Below, one piece after another: positions 14,626 to 24,138 of a stretch of 64,000 nt of DNA. Position 1 is the first letter of the stretch. Every line of letters starts with the position of its first letter. Origin of the DNA: Polynucleobacter sp. es-EL-1 (lineage in GTDB: Bacteria; Pseudomonadota; Gammaproteobacteria; Burkholderiales; Burkholderiaceae); NCBI RefSeq assembly GCF_018687975.1, contig NZ_CP061310.1:62001-126000 (forward strand), written 5' to 3'. Position numbers and translations under genes: made by a program. Below the pieces are notes generated by a model, which saw nothing but the letters and a program-made list of their open reading frames with translations, was not told the DNA's origin and did not search any database.

Positions 14626-16962
14626 ATGGCTCTACCCCCCAATGACAAGCTGCCACCAAATCGGCGGTTTAACCGACAGTCTGATAGACGCCCAAGTCAG
14701 CAACGAGCGGAGCACTCCCCATCAAAAAAAACGGGGGGCAATCCCCTTATAAAAGCCTTGCTTATTATCTGCATGCTTTTTGCAGTGGTGTTCACGCTCC
14801 TAATGGGATATGCCTTTTTAATTGCTAAACCCAATTTGCCCAAAATTTCAGCTTTAGTGGACTACAACCCTAAATCACCGTTGCGCATCTACACGGCAGA
14901 TAAAGTGCTTATAGGTGAGTTTGGGGAAGAGCGTAGGAAGGTGATTCCTTTGTCTGAAATTCCAATGAGCATGCGTAATGCCGTATTGGCGATTGAGGAT
15001 GACCGTTTTTATTCTCATGGCGGAGTTGATTATGTAGGCATTTTGCGTGCCGCCCTGACCAACTTGCGCGGCAATCTTTCTCAGGGCGCATCGACCATCA
15101 CGATGCAGGTAGCTAGAAATTTTTTCTTGAGTAATGAGAAAACTTTTAGCCGGAAAATTTATGAGGTCTTACTCTCCTGGGAAATTGAATCTCAATTAAG
15201 CAAAGATAAGATTCTTGAGATCTACATGAATCAGATTTTCTTGGGTCAAAGAGCTTATGGTTTTTCAAGTGCAGCCCAGATTTATTTTGGTAAGGATATT
15301 AAGGATATTTCTATTGCTGAAGCCGCGATGCTCGCAGGATTGCCTAAAGCTCCTTCGGCTTATAACCCTGTTAGCAATTTCCGACGAGCCAAAATTCGTC
15401 AAGAATATATTTTGCAACGGATGCGCGATTTGTCTTACATCACTCCTGAACAATATCAAAATGCCATGGCAGAAGAGTTGCACATTCGTGGCCTAGGGAA
15501 TGAATTCAGTACACGCGCTGACTTCCCGGCTGAAATGGTTCGTCAACTGCTGTTTACACAATACGGTGAGGCAATTTACTCGCAAGGCATTGATGTCTAC
15601 ACCACTATCTTAAAAGCAGATCAAGATGCTGCATACAGAGCAGTGCGCCGCGGCATTTTTGACTATGACTTACGCCACGCTTATCGTGGGCCAGAAGGCT
15701 TCATTGATCTTCCAGAAGATTCAGTTAAGAGACAGCGCGCTATTGATGAGGCTTTGTTAGCTTATCCACAGTTAGATGACTTACAGTCTGGCGTGGTACT
15801 CAATGTAAAGCCAAAAGAGATGCAAGTCATGATTGCTACTGGAGATCTCATTACCCTAAAGGGTGAAGGGATGAAATTAGCAAACGCATCACTAACGGAT
15901 AGTACTCAGCCTAAAAAACGTTTGCGTCCAGGCGCAATCGTCAGACTGTTGTCTGATGGTGGTGTTTGGAAATTAGCGCAATTGCCTCAAGTTGAAGCTG
16001 CTTTTGTGTCGATGAATGCTGACACGGGTGCAATTCTCTCTCTGGTGGGGGGATTTGATTTCCGTCGCAATCAATTCAATCATGTGACGCAGGCGCAGCG
16101 CCAACCTGGCTCCTCCTTTAAGCCGTTTATATATGCCGCTGCACTTGAAAAAGGCTTTTCTCCAAGCACGATGGTTAATGATGCACCTCTTTCGATAGGC
16201 AGCATGGAAACCGGTAGCCAAGCTTGGGAGCCAAAAAACTATGATGGCAAGTACGATGGCTTGATGCGTTTGCGTACAGCATTGGCTAAATCGAAGAACT
16301 TAGTTTCTGTTCGAATCATTCGCGCTATTGGACCATCTTATGCTCAGGAATATATTCAGCGTTTTGGATTTGAGGCCGATAAACACCCTCCTTACTTAAC
16401 CATGGCTTTAGGTGCTGGTTCGGTAACGCCATTGCAGATGGCTTCTGCATATAGCGTCTTTGCAAACGGCGGCTATCGTGTTGATCCCTATTTAATTAAC
16501 AAGATGGTGGATTCAAAAGGTACGGTTTTGTTTGAGGCTAAGCCAACAGAGGCGGGCGTTGATGCTACGCGTGTGCTTGATGCACGCACCGCTTTTGTGA
16601 TGGATAGCATGCTTCAAGAGGTTACGAAGAGCGGGACTGCTGCAAGTGCAAGAGCAAAGTTGGGTCGCAACGATATAGCTGGTAAGACAGGAACAACCAA
16701 CGATTCTCATGATGCTTGGTTCGCTGGTTATAGCCCAAAGGTTGTTGCTATTGCATGGATTGGTTTTGATAAGCCGCAAAGTTTAGGTGATCGGGAAACC
16801 GGTGGAGGACTTGCTTTGCCAATGTGGACTACTTACATGGCAACTGCCTTAAAGAATGAACCACAACAAGGGCGCGAAGTGCCCGCAGGAGTTATTCAAG
16901 TAGATGGCGATTGGTTTATTCCTGAGTTTGCTAATGATGGTGGGGTTCGCGAACTCCAGTAG
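14626..16962 (+). CDS. mrcA: Penicillin-binding protein 1A (bifunctional transglycosylase/transpeptidase)
   Basis: PBP1A polymerises glycan strands from lipid II and cross-links the peptides at the periplasmic face. The 778-residue product has a basic cytoplasmic tail, one membrane anchor (about 42-66) and a GT51 domain with catalytic Glu124 in I-E-D-D-R-F-Y-S-H-G-G-V-D. An OB-like insert is followed by the transpeptidase domain with S-S-F-K (Ser496, Lys499), the S-K-N motif and K-T-G-T (Lys687). In Burkholderiales mrcA normally lies back-to-back with pilM. Here it is back-to-back with the 240-residue gene, so the neighbourhood is conserved although the pil genes are reduced. Confidence 0.96.
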   Translation: MALPPNDKLPPNRRFNRQSDRRPSQQRAEHSPSKKTGGNPLIKALLIICMLFAVVFTLLMGYAFLIAKPNLPKISALVDYNPKSPLRIYTADKVLIGEFGEERRKVIPLSEIPMSMRNAVLAIEDDRFYSHGGVDYVGILRAALTNLRGNLSQGASTITMQVARNFFLSNEKTFSRKIYEVLLSWEIESQLSKDKILEIYMNQIFLGQRAYGFSSAAQIYFGKDIKDISIAEAAMLAGLPKAPSAYNPVSNFRRAKIRQEYILQRMRDLSYITPEQYQNAMAEELHIRGLGNEFSTRADFPAEMVRQLLFTQYGEAIYSQGIDVYTTILKADQDAAYRAVRRGIFDYDLRHAYRGPEGFIDLPEDSVKRQRAIDEALLAYPQLDDLQSGVVLNVKPKEMQVMIATGDLITLKGEGMKLANASLTDSTQPKKRLRPGAIVRLLSDGGVWKLAQLPQVEAAFVSMNADTGAILSLVGGFDFRRNQFNHVTQAQRQPGSSFKPFIYAAALEKGFSPSTMVNDAPLSIGSMETGSQAWEPKNYDGKYDGLMRLRTALAKSKNLVSVRIIRAIGPSYAQEYIQRFGFEADKHPPYLTMALGAGSVTPLQMASAYSVFANGGYRVDPYLINKMVDSKGTVLFEAKPTEAGVDATRVLDARTAFVMDSMLQEVTKSGTAASARAKLGRNDIAGKTGTTNDSHDAWFAGYSPKVVAIAWIGFDKPQSLGDRETGGGLALPMWTTYMATALKNEPQQGREVPAGVIQVDGDWFIPEFANDGGVRELQ

Positions 16963-16973
16963 TTCACTTCATC

Positions 16974-17678
16974 ATGGCACGGCAAGCGCGCACCATCATT
17001 CCCGGCCAGGCAATGCATGTGCTGGTGCGTGGTAATAATCGTGAAACCATTTTTTTAAATGAAGAAGACCGTAGGCAGTATTTAGATTGGTTGCGAGAGG
17101 CTGCAAAGCAATTTGGAAGTGCAGTTCATGCTTTTGCCCTGATGCCAAATCATGCGCACCTTTTAATCACTCCACAAGGTGACGACTCCTTGGCAAAAAC
17201 AATGCAGTCCTTAGGCAGACGTTACGCCCAGTACTTCAATGCACAGCACCAACGCTCTGGCACTATTTGGGAGGGTCGCTTTCGATCTTCTTTAATAGAC
17301 CCTGAGTATTTTCTGCGTTGTCAGCGTTACATAGAGCTCAATCCAGTCAGGGCTGGATTTGAATCAAGCCCTCAAGATTCAACTTGGACCAGCTTTTCAT
17401 CTCATATAGGCGGTAATGCAGAGCCTTGGCTTGTAGATCACCAGCATTTCTGGAGTTTGGGCAACACGCCCTTTGAGCGGCAAATGGCCTGGGTAGCTTT
17501 TGTAAAAGAGGGAGCTCCCCACTGGGAAGACAGGCAGATTACAGAAGCCTTAATTCGATCTAAGCCTTGGGTTAGTGAGAGTTGTGCCAAAAAGTTGTTT
17601 AAAGATCAGACCGAGCAGGCTTTAATCAGGCATCGTGGGCGCCCAAAGAAATTAGTTTCAATAAATTCAATGAGTTAA
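16974..17678 (+). CDS. REP-associated tyrosine transposase (Y1/HUH family, RAYT)
   Basis: This is a single-domain Y1 HUH nuclease of the IS200/IS605-related RAYT group, thought to mobilise REP palindromes by nicking single-stranded DNA. The 234-residue protein has the N-terminal H-V-L-V-R-G-N-N-R-E segment, the HUH metal motif H-A-H (60-62) in M-P-N-H-A-H-L-L, and the tyrosine helix L-G-R-R-Y-A-Q-Y-F-N (Tyr84/Tyr87). G-T-I-W-E-G-R-F and Q-R-Y-I-E-L-N-P-V-R-A-G follow, all typical of RAYTs. It starts 11 bases after mrcA and is followed at once by a REP-like palindrome cluster. It has no IS-type terminal repeats or partner tnpB. The gene looks intact. Confidence 0.9.
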   Translation: MARQARTIIPGQAMHVLVRGNNRETIFLNEEDRRQYLDWLREAAKQFGSAVHAFALMPNHAHLLITPQGDDSLAKTMQSLGRRYAQYFNAQHQRSGTIWEGRFRSSLIDPEYFLRCQRYIELNPVRAGFESSPQDSTWTSFSSHIGGNAEPWLVDHQHFWSLGNTPFERQMAWVAFVKEGAPHWEDRQITEALIRSKPWVSESCAKKLFKDQTEQALIRHRGRPKKLVSINSMS

Positions 17679-17698
17679 AAGCAGTTTTTGGGATTTTT

Positions 17699-17786
17699 GT
17701 CAGGGTTAAGCAGGTTCTGCTTTCTGACTCTGTCCCCATTATATAAATAGATTTTTCATTCAGTCTATATTTAATGGGACAGAGTC
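17699..17786. repeat. REP/BIME-like palindrome cluster downstream of the RAYT gene
   Basis: Two overlapping inverted structures are visible. The first is a hairpin at 17699-17728, with outer GTCAG/CTGAC arms, an internal loop, and an inner AAGCAG-GTT-CTGCTT stem. The second is a long inverted repeat: GACTCTGTCCC plus ATTA at 17726-17741 is mirrored by TAAT plus GGGACAGAGTC at 17772-17786, with further A/T pairing towards the centre. RAYT genes are normally flanked by such palindromes. No second copy of the GACTCTGTCCC core was noticed in this window. The cluster fills most of the 193-base gap before gltB. Confidence 0.7.
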
Positions 17787-17871
17787 ATTTTATTTCTATT
17801 GCATCAGCATGGGTATTCACCTATATTTGATCCTCCAAAAGTACTCAGCCCCAGTGGCATACGGAAATACC

Positions 17872-20800
17872 ATGACTACACAATTTAATACTGATCTTCG
17901 TCCAATTGCTCAGGGTTTATATGATCCACAAAATGAGCATGACGCCTGTGGCGTAGGATTCGTTGCGCATATCAAAGGTAAAAAATCTCACGAGATCGTT
18001 ACTCAGGGATTAAAGATTCTGGAAAACTTAGATCACCGGGGTGCAGTTGGTGCTGACCCATTGATGGGTGACGGTGCCGGCATCTTGATTCAGGTTCCTG
18101 ATACTTTATATCGCGAAGAAATGGCTAAGCAAGGTGTTGAGTTGCCGCCATTTGGTGAATATGGCGTCGGTATGATTTTCTTGCCAAAAGAGCAAGCTTC
18201 AAGACTAGCTTGTGAACAAGAGTTAGAGCGCACAGTTCGTTTAGAAGGTCAGGTAGTTCTCGGTTGGAGAGATGTTCCAATCGATGTCAAATTACCAATG
18301 TCACCAACGGTACAAATGACAGAGCCGTTCATTCGCCAAATTTTTATTGGCCGTGGTCGTGACATCATGACGACGGATGCGCTTGAGCGTAAGTTATATG
18401 TGATTCGTAAAACTGCGAGTCATGCCATTCAAGATTTGCATTTAAAGCATGGCAAAGAATATTTCGTAGCTTCTATGTCAGCACGCACCATTGTGTACAA
18501 AGGTTTGCTCTTAGCAAATCAAGTTGGTGCGTACTATAAGGATTTACAAGATCCACGCACAGTGTCCGCGCTCGCATTGGTGCACCAACGTTTTTCTACA
18601 AACACTTTCCCAGCATGGGAATTGGCTCATCCGTATCGCATGATTGCGCACAACGGTGAGATCAATACCGTTAAAGGTAACGTCAACTGGGTGAACGCAC
18701 GCGAGGGTGCGATTAGCTCACCAGTGTTGGGTGATGACCTCAAAAAATTATGGCCACTTATTTATCCAGGCCAATCTGACACAGCTTGTTTCGATAACTG
18801 CTTAGAGTTACTGGTGATGTCTGGTTACCCCTTAGCGCAAGCCATGATGATGATGATTCCTGAAGCTTGGGAACAGCATGCCTTGATGGACGACAACCGT
18901 CGCGCATTCTATGAATATCATGCTTCCATGATGGAGCCTTGGGATGGGCCTGCTGCAATGGCCTTTACCGATGGTCGTCAAATCGGCGCAACTTTAGATC
19001 GCAATGGTTTGCGTCCAGCACGTTACTACGTTACTGATGATGATTTAGTCATCATGGCTTCAGAGGCGGGCGTATTACCTATTCCAGAGAGCAAGATTGT
19101 TCAAAAATGGCGCTTGCAACCAGGCAAGATGTTCATGATTGATATGGAGCAGGGCCGCATTATTGATGACGTTGAGCTCAAAAATGCTGTCTCAAAAGCG
19201 AAGCCTTATAAGAGCTGGATTGATGCTGTTCGTGTGAAGTTGGATGAAGTGGATGCCAGCAAGGCCGATATCGTAGATGAAAAAACTACCATTCGACCAG
19301 CAGCAAAATTATTGGATCGCCAGCAGGCTTTTGGCTATACCCAAGAAGACATCAAATACCTCATGGCACCAATGGCCATGAATGGTGAAGAGGCTATTGG
19401 TTCGATGGGTAACGATAGCCCACTAGCCGTACTCTCTAATAAAAACAAGCCACTTTATAACTACTTCAAGCAATTGTTTGCGCAGGTGACCAATCCACCG
19501 ATTGACTCTATCCGTGAAAACATGGTGATGTCTTTGGTTTCATTCATTGGACCTAAGCCGAATTTGTTGGATACCAACAACATCAACCCACCAATGCGTT
19601 TGGAAGTAAGTCAGCCAATTCTCGATTTTGACGATATGACTAAGATTCGTCACATTGGCCATTACACCAACGGTAAGTTCCGCTCATATGAGTTGGATAT
19701 TTGTTACCCAGCCTCTTGGGGCAAAGCAGGTATTGAAGCTCGCCTAGCATCTTTGTGTGCAGAAGCAGCAGATGCAGTTCGCTCTGGTTACAACATCTTG
19801 ATTGTGAGTGATCGTCAGGTTGATGAGCAGCATGTAGCGATTCCTGCACTACTGGCAACTTCAGCGATTCATCAGCATTTAGTGGAAAAAGGGTTGCGTA
19901 CTAGTGTTGGTCTCGTTGTTGAAACAGGTAGCGCACGTGAGACACATCACTTTGCACTCTTGGCTGGTTATGGTGCGGAGGCGATTCATCCATACCTAGC
20001 AATGGAAACTTTGGCTGAAATGGCCAAAGGTTTATCCGGCGATCTGTCAGCAGAAAAAGCTGTGAAAAACTTTGTGAAGGCAGTTGGTAAAGGTTTGCAA
20101 AAAGTAATGTCTAAGATGGGTATCTCTACCTATATGTCTTATACCGGTTCACAGATTTTTGAAGCGATTGGTTTAAATAAGGATGTAATCGATCATTATT
20201 TCAAAGGCACACCATCTAATGTTGGCGGTATTGGCGTATTTGAAGTGGCTGAAGAAGCTTTACGTATGCACCAATCTGCTTTTGGTAATGATCCAGTATT
20301 AACCAATATGTTAGATGCTGGTGGTGAGTACGCTTTCCGTATCCGTGGTGAGGATCATATGTGGACTCCAGATACGATTGCGAAGTTGCAGCACTCCACT
20401 CGCGCTGGTATCGATAAGGGCTATCAAACTTATAAAGAGTATGCCAATCTGATTAATGACCAAACCAAGCGTCAGATGACCTTGCGTGGTTTGTTTGAGT
20501 TCAAGATTGATCCAGCCAAAGCAATTCCATTGGATGAAGTAGAGCCTGCAAAAGAAATCGTTAAGCGCTTTGCAACGGGCGCGATGTCTTTGGGTTCTAT
20601 TTCTACCGAAGCTCATGCTACTTTGGCAATTGCCATGAACCGTATTGGTGGCAAGTCTAATACGGGTGAAGGCGGTGAAGATCCAAATCGTTATGTGAAT
20701 GAACTCAAAGGCATTCCAATTAAGAAGGGTGAAACCTTAGCCAGCATTTTGGGCAATGATGTGGTTGAAGCAAACATCCCTTTGCTCGATGGCGATTCAT

Positions 20801-22617
20801 TGCGCTCCAGAATCAAGCAGGTTGCTTCAGGACGTTTCGGTGTCACCACTGAATACTTGCGCTCAGCAGATCAGATTCAGATCAAGATGGCTCAGGGTGC
20901 AAAACCAGGTGAAGGCGGTCAATTACCTGGTGGCAAAGTTTCCGACTACATCGGTAAATTGCGTTTCTCAGTGCCGGGCGTTGGGTTGATTTCTCCTCCT
21001 CCACACCATGACATCTACTCCATTGAAGATATTGCCCAGCTGATTCACGATCTCAAGAATGTGAACCCAGTTGCCGACGTATCTGTGAAGTTGGTTTCTG
21101 AAGTAGGTGTTGGTACGATTGCAGCTGGTGTTGCAAAAGCGAAAGCAGATCACGTAGTGATCGCTGGTCACGACGGTGGTACTGGCGCATCCCCATTGTC
21201 TTCAATCAAGCATGCTGGTTCCCCATGGGAATTGGGTTTGGCTGAAACTCAGCAAACATTGGTACTCAATGGCTTACGTAGCCGCATTCGTGTACAGGCT
21301 GACGGCCAAATGAAAACAGGTCGGGATGTCGTGATCGGTGCTTTATTGGGTGCAGATGAGTTTGGTTTTGCAACGGCACCATTGGTTGTTGAGGGTTGCA
21401 TCATGATGCGTAAGTGTCATTTGAATACCTGCCCAGTAGGTGTTGCAACACAAGACCCTGAGTTGCGGAAAAAGTTCTCTGGCAAACCAGAGCACGTGGT
21501 GAACTTCTTCTTCTTTATTGCCGAGGAAGTACGCGAGATCATGGCGCAACTGGGTATTCGTAAGTTTGATGATTTGATTGGTCGCGTTGATTTCTTGGAT
21601 ACCCGCAAAGGTATTGAGAACTGGAAAGTACATGGCTTAGATTTCAGCAAGATTTTTGCTGAGCCAGCAGTAGCCAAAGATACTCCGCGTTACCAAATCT
21701 TGACCCAAGATCATGGTTTAGACAGTGCTTTAGATAACGTTCTGATTGAGAAGAGTGAGCCTGCGCTACAACGTGGCGAGAAGGTTTCTTTCATTGTTCC
21801 AGTGAAGAACGTCAATCGTACTGTGGGCGCAATGCTTTCTGGTGAGATTGCTCAGCGCTATGGCCATGCCGGCTTGCCAGATGACACCATTCATATTCAA
21901 TTAAATGGCACTGCTGGTCAAAGTTTTGCAGCTTTCTTGGCGCACGGTATCACTTTAGATTTAGTTGGTGATGGCAACGACTATGTCGGTAAGGGTCTCT
22001 CAGGTGGGCGCGTGATTGTGCGTGCTCCCCACGAGTTCCGTGGCGATACTGCGAAGAACATTATCGTGGGTAATACAGTGCTCTATGGTGCGATTGGTGG
22101 TGAGGCATTCTTTAATGGTGTAGCCGGCGAGCGTTTTGCAGTTCGTAATTCTGGTGCTACAACAGTGGTTGAAGGTACAGGCGATCATGGTTGTGAATAC
22201 ATGACTGGTGGCACCGTAGTAGTTCTAGGTTCAACCGGCCGAAACTTTGCAGCAGGTATGAGTGGTGGCATTGCATACGTCTATGATGAAGATGGCATGT
22301 TTGCTAAGCGCTGTAATACCAGCATGGCTACTTTAGAAAAAGTATTGCCATCTGCTGAGCAGATTGCCAAGATGCCTCAGTCTGAGTGGCATGCCCCTGT
22401 TGATGTGAAGGACGGTGGTGAGCGCTTAACCGATGAGCAAATTTTGAAGGGCTTGATTGAACGTCATTTCCGTCATACCGGCTCTGAGCGCGCTAAAGCA
22501 CTCTTAGCTGATTGGGAAAATGCCCGCGGTCGTTTTGTGAAGGTGCTGCCAACGGAGTACAAGCGTGCATTAGGCGAACTCTGGGAAAAAGCGCAAAACA
22601 AAACTGTTGCGGCGTAA
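17872..22617 (+). CDS. gltB: Glutamate synthase (NADPH) large subunit
   Basis: GltB combines glutamine and 2-oxoglutarate into two glutamates with electrons from GltD. I start at the ATG at 17872, with CGGAAATACC upstream. The product is then 1581 residues and begins with a short propeptide ending at Ala25; Cys26 (D-A-C-G-V-G-F) would become the N-terminal nucleophile of the class II amidotransferase domain. The central and FMN-binding domains follow (G-G-K-S-N-T-G-E-G-G-E-D-P), with the 3Fe-4S cysteines in C-H-L-N-T-C-P-V-G and a C-terminal beta-helix with repeated G-G-x-V segments. An ATG at 17809 lies inside the non-conserved gap. gltD follows after 47 bases. Confidence 0.96.
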   Translation: MTTQFNTDLRPIAQGLYDPQNEHDACGVGFVAHIKGKKSHEIVTQGLKILENLDHRGAVGADPLMGDGAGILIQVPDTLYREEMAKQGVELPPFGEYGVGMIFLPKEQASRLACEQELERTVRLEGQVVLGWRDVPIDVKLPMSPTVQMTEPFIRQIFIGRGRDIMTTDALERKLYVIRKTASHAIQDLHLKHGKEYFVASMSARTIVYKGLLLANQVGAYYKDLQDPRTVSALALVHQRFSTNTFPAWELAHPYRMIAHNGEINTVKGNVNWVNAREGAISSPVLGDDLKKLWPLIYPGQSDTACFDNCLELLVMSGYPLAQAMMMMIPEAWEQHALMDDNRRAFYEYHASMMEPWDGPAAMAFTDGRQIGATLDRNGLRPARYYVTDDDLVIMASEAGVLPIPESKIVQKWRLQPGKMFMIDMEQGRIIDDVELKNAVSKAKPYKSWIDAVRVKLDEVDASKADIVDEKTTIRPAAKLLDRQQAFGYTQEDIKYLMAPMAMNGEEAIGSMGNDSPLAVLSNKNKPLYNYFKQLFAQVTNPPIDSIRENMVMSLVSFIGPKPNLLDTNNINPPMRLEVSQPILDFDDMTKIRHIGHYTNGKFRSYELDICYPASWGKAGIEARLASLCAEAADAVRSGYNILIVSDRQVDEQHVAIPALLATSAIHQHLVEKGLRTSVGLVVETGSARETHHFALLAGYGAEAIHPYLAMETLAEMAKGLSGDLSAEKAVKNFVKAVGKGLQKVMSKMGISTYMSYTGSQIFEAIGLNKDVIDHYFKGTPSNVGGIGVFEVAEEALRMHQSAFGNDPVLTNMLDAGGEYAFRIRGEDHMWTPDTIAKLQHSTRAGIDKGYQTYKEYANLINDQTKRQMTLRGLFEFKIDPAKAIPLDEVEPAKEIVKRFATGAMSLGSISTEAHATLAIAMNRIGGKSNTGEGGEDPNRYVNELKGIPIKKGETLASILGNDVVEANIPLLDGDSLRSRIKQVASGRFGVTTEYLRSADQIQIKMAQGAKPGEGGQLPGGKVSDYIGKLRFSVPGVGLISPPPHHDIYSIEDIAQLIHDLKNVNPVADVSVKLVSEVGVGTIAAGVAKAKADHVVIAGHDGGTGASPLSSIKHAGSPWELGLAETQQTLVLNGLRSRIRVQADGQMKTGRDVVIGALLGADEFGFATAPLVVEGCIMMRKCHLNTCPVGVATQDPELRKKFSGKPEHVVNFFFFIAEEVREIMAQLGIRKFDDLIGRVDFLDTRKGIENWKVHGLDFSKIFAEPAVAKDTPRYQILTQDHGLDSALDNVLIEKSEPALQRGEKVSFIVPVKNVNRTVGAMLSGEIAQRYGHAGLPDDTIHIQLNGTAGQSFAAFLAHGITLDLVGDGNDYVGKGLSGGRVIVRAPHEFRGDTAKNIIVGNTVLYGAIGGEAFFNGVAGERFAVRNSGATTVVEGTGDHGCEYMTGGTVVVLGSTGRNFAAGMSGGIAYVYDEDGMFAKRCNTSMATLEKVLPSAEQIAKMPQSEWHAPVDVKDGGERLTDEQILKGLIERHFRHTGSERAKALLADWENARGRFVKVLPTEYKRALGELWEKAQNKTVAA

Positions 22618-22664
22618 GCCACTTCATCAATAAAGACATTAAGAGAAGATACTAAGGATTCGAT

Positions 22665-24128
22665 ATGGGTAAGGTCACTGGATTTATGGAGTTTGAGCGC
22701 GTAGAGGAAACCTACGAAGCTCCCGTTAAACGCCTCCATCACTACAAAGAGTTTGTTGCCACATTGACGGACGATGAAGCTAAAGTACAGGGTGCGCGCT
22801 GTATGGATTGCGGCATTCCATTTTGTAACAATGGCTGTCCAGTGAACAACATCATTCCGGACTTCAATGATCTGGTGTTCCATAACGACTGGAAAAATGC
22901 TTTAGATGTTTTGCAATCTACCAATAACTTCCCCGAGTTCACCGGCCGTATTTGCCCTGCGCCTTGTGAGGCTGCATGTACCTTAGGTATCAATAGCACT
23001 GCTGTAGGCATTAAGTCTATTGAGCACGCCATTATTGATAAAGGTTGGGACAGTGGTTGGGTTAAGCCGCAACCATCTAAAACAAAGACTGGTAAAAAAG
23101 TCGCTGTAGTTGGCGCCGGACCAGCTGGTATGGCAGCTGCGCAACAACTCGCGCGCGTTGGTCATGATGTGACTGTCTTTGAAAAGAATGATCGTGTTGG
23201 TGGCTTGCTGCGCTACGGTATTCCAGATTTCAAAATGGAAAAATGGTTGATCGATCGCCGTGTTGAGCAGATGCAAGCTGAAGGTGTGAAATTTGAAACC
23301 GGTGTGTTTGTAGGTAAAGAAGCTATTGGCGCTGAAGTTAAAAATTACTCAACTAAAACCGTTTCACCTGACCAGCTCATGAAAGATTTTGATGCGGTAG
23401 TCATTTCAGGTGGTGCAGAGCAGCCACGTGATTTGCCGGTGCCAGGTCGTGAATTGGCTGGCGTCCACTACGCTTTGGAATTTTTGATTCCACAAAATAA
23501 AGAAAATGCAGGCGATTTTAAGAACGAAATTTCTGCAGCTGGTAAGCATGTTGTTGTGATCGGTGGTGGTGATACCGGATCTGATTGTGTTGGAACATCC
23601 AATCGTCATGGTGCTGCAAAAATTACCCAGTTTGAATTGTTACCACAGCCACCAGAAACTGAAAACAAGCCTTTGGTATGGCCTTACTGGCCAACCAAGT
23701 TACGTACATCCTCTTCGCACGAAGAGGGTTGTGAGCGTGATTGGTCTGTTGCAACTAAGCGTTTTGAGGGTAAAAACGGCAAGCTCGAGAAATTAATTGG
23801 TGTCCGTTTGGAGTGGAAAGACGGCAAGATGACAGAGATGCCAAATTCTGAATTTGAAATTAAAGCAGATTTGGTTTTCTTGGCCATGGGCTTTGTCTCT
23901 CCTGCACAACAAGTTCTCAATGCCTTTGGTGTTGAAAAAGATGCCCGTGGAAACGCAAAAGCAACTGTTGATGGTCAAAATGCCTATCAAACCAACATTC
24001 CAAAGGTATTTGCTGCTGGCGATATGCGTCGCGGCCAATCTCTGGTGGTTTGGGCAATTCGTGAAGGTCGTCAGGCAGCTCGTGCTGTAGATGAGTATTT
24101 AATGGGGTCTTCTGTTCTGCCGCGATAA
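22665..24128 (+). CDS. gltD: Glutamate synthase (NADPH) small subunit
   Basis: GltD oxidises NADPH through FAD and passes electrons via two 4Fe-4S clusters to GltB. The 487-residue protein has the N-terminal cluster motifs C-M-D-C-G-I-P-F-C-N-N-G-C-P and C-P-A-P-C-E-A-A-C. An FAD-binding G-A-G-P-A-G-M-A-A and an NADPH-binding G-G-G-D-T-G-S-D-C follow, then the end motif A-A-G-D-M-R-R-G-Q-S-L-V-V-W-A-I. Ten bases separate it from mlaF, so gltBD and the Mla genes may share transcription. Confidence 0.96.
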   Translation: MGKVTGFMEFERVEETYEAPVKRLHHYKEFVATLTDDEAKVQGARCMDCGIPFCNNGCPVNNIIPDFNDLVFHNDWKNALDVLQSTNNFPEFTGRICPAPCEAACTLGINSTAVGIKSIEHAIIDKGWDSGWVKPQPSKTKTGKKVAVVGAGPAGMAAAQQLARVGHDVTVFEKNDRVGGLLRYGIPDFKMEKWLIDRRVEQMQAEGVKFETGVFVGKEAIGAEVKNYSTKTVSPDQLMKDFDAVVISGGAEQPRDLPVPGRELAGVHYALEFLIPQNKENAGDFKNEISAAGKHVVVIGGGDTGSDCVGTSNRHGAAKITQFELLPQPPETENKPLVWPYWPTKLRTSSSHEEGCERDWSVATKRFEGKNGKLEKLIGVRLEWKDGKMTEMPNSEFEIKADLVFLAMGFVSPAQQVLNAFGVEKDARGNAKATVDGQNAYQTNIPKVFAAGDMRRGQSLVVWAIREGRQAARAVDEYLMGSSVLPR

Positions 24129-24138
24129 TATCGAGGAT

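Noticed and set aside
16941..16956. GTTCGCGAAC palindrome at the end of mrcA as a REP end
   Set aside because: It is short, lies within codons of mrcA and does not match the palindromes downstream of the transposase.
17809..17871. N-terminal extension of GltB by 21 residues from an upstream ATG
   Set aside because: The extra residues are not conserved, overlap the gap next to the REP-like cluster and lack a ribosome-binding site; the ATG at 17872 fits the known propeptide length.
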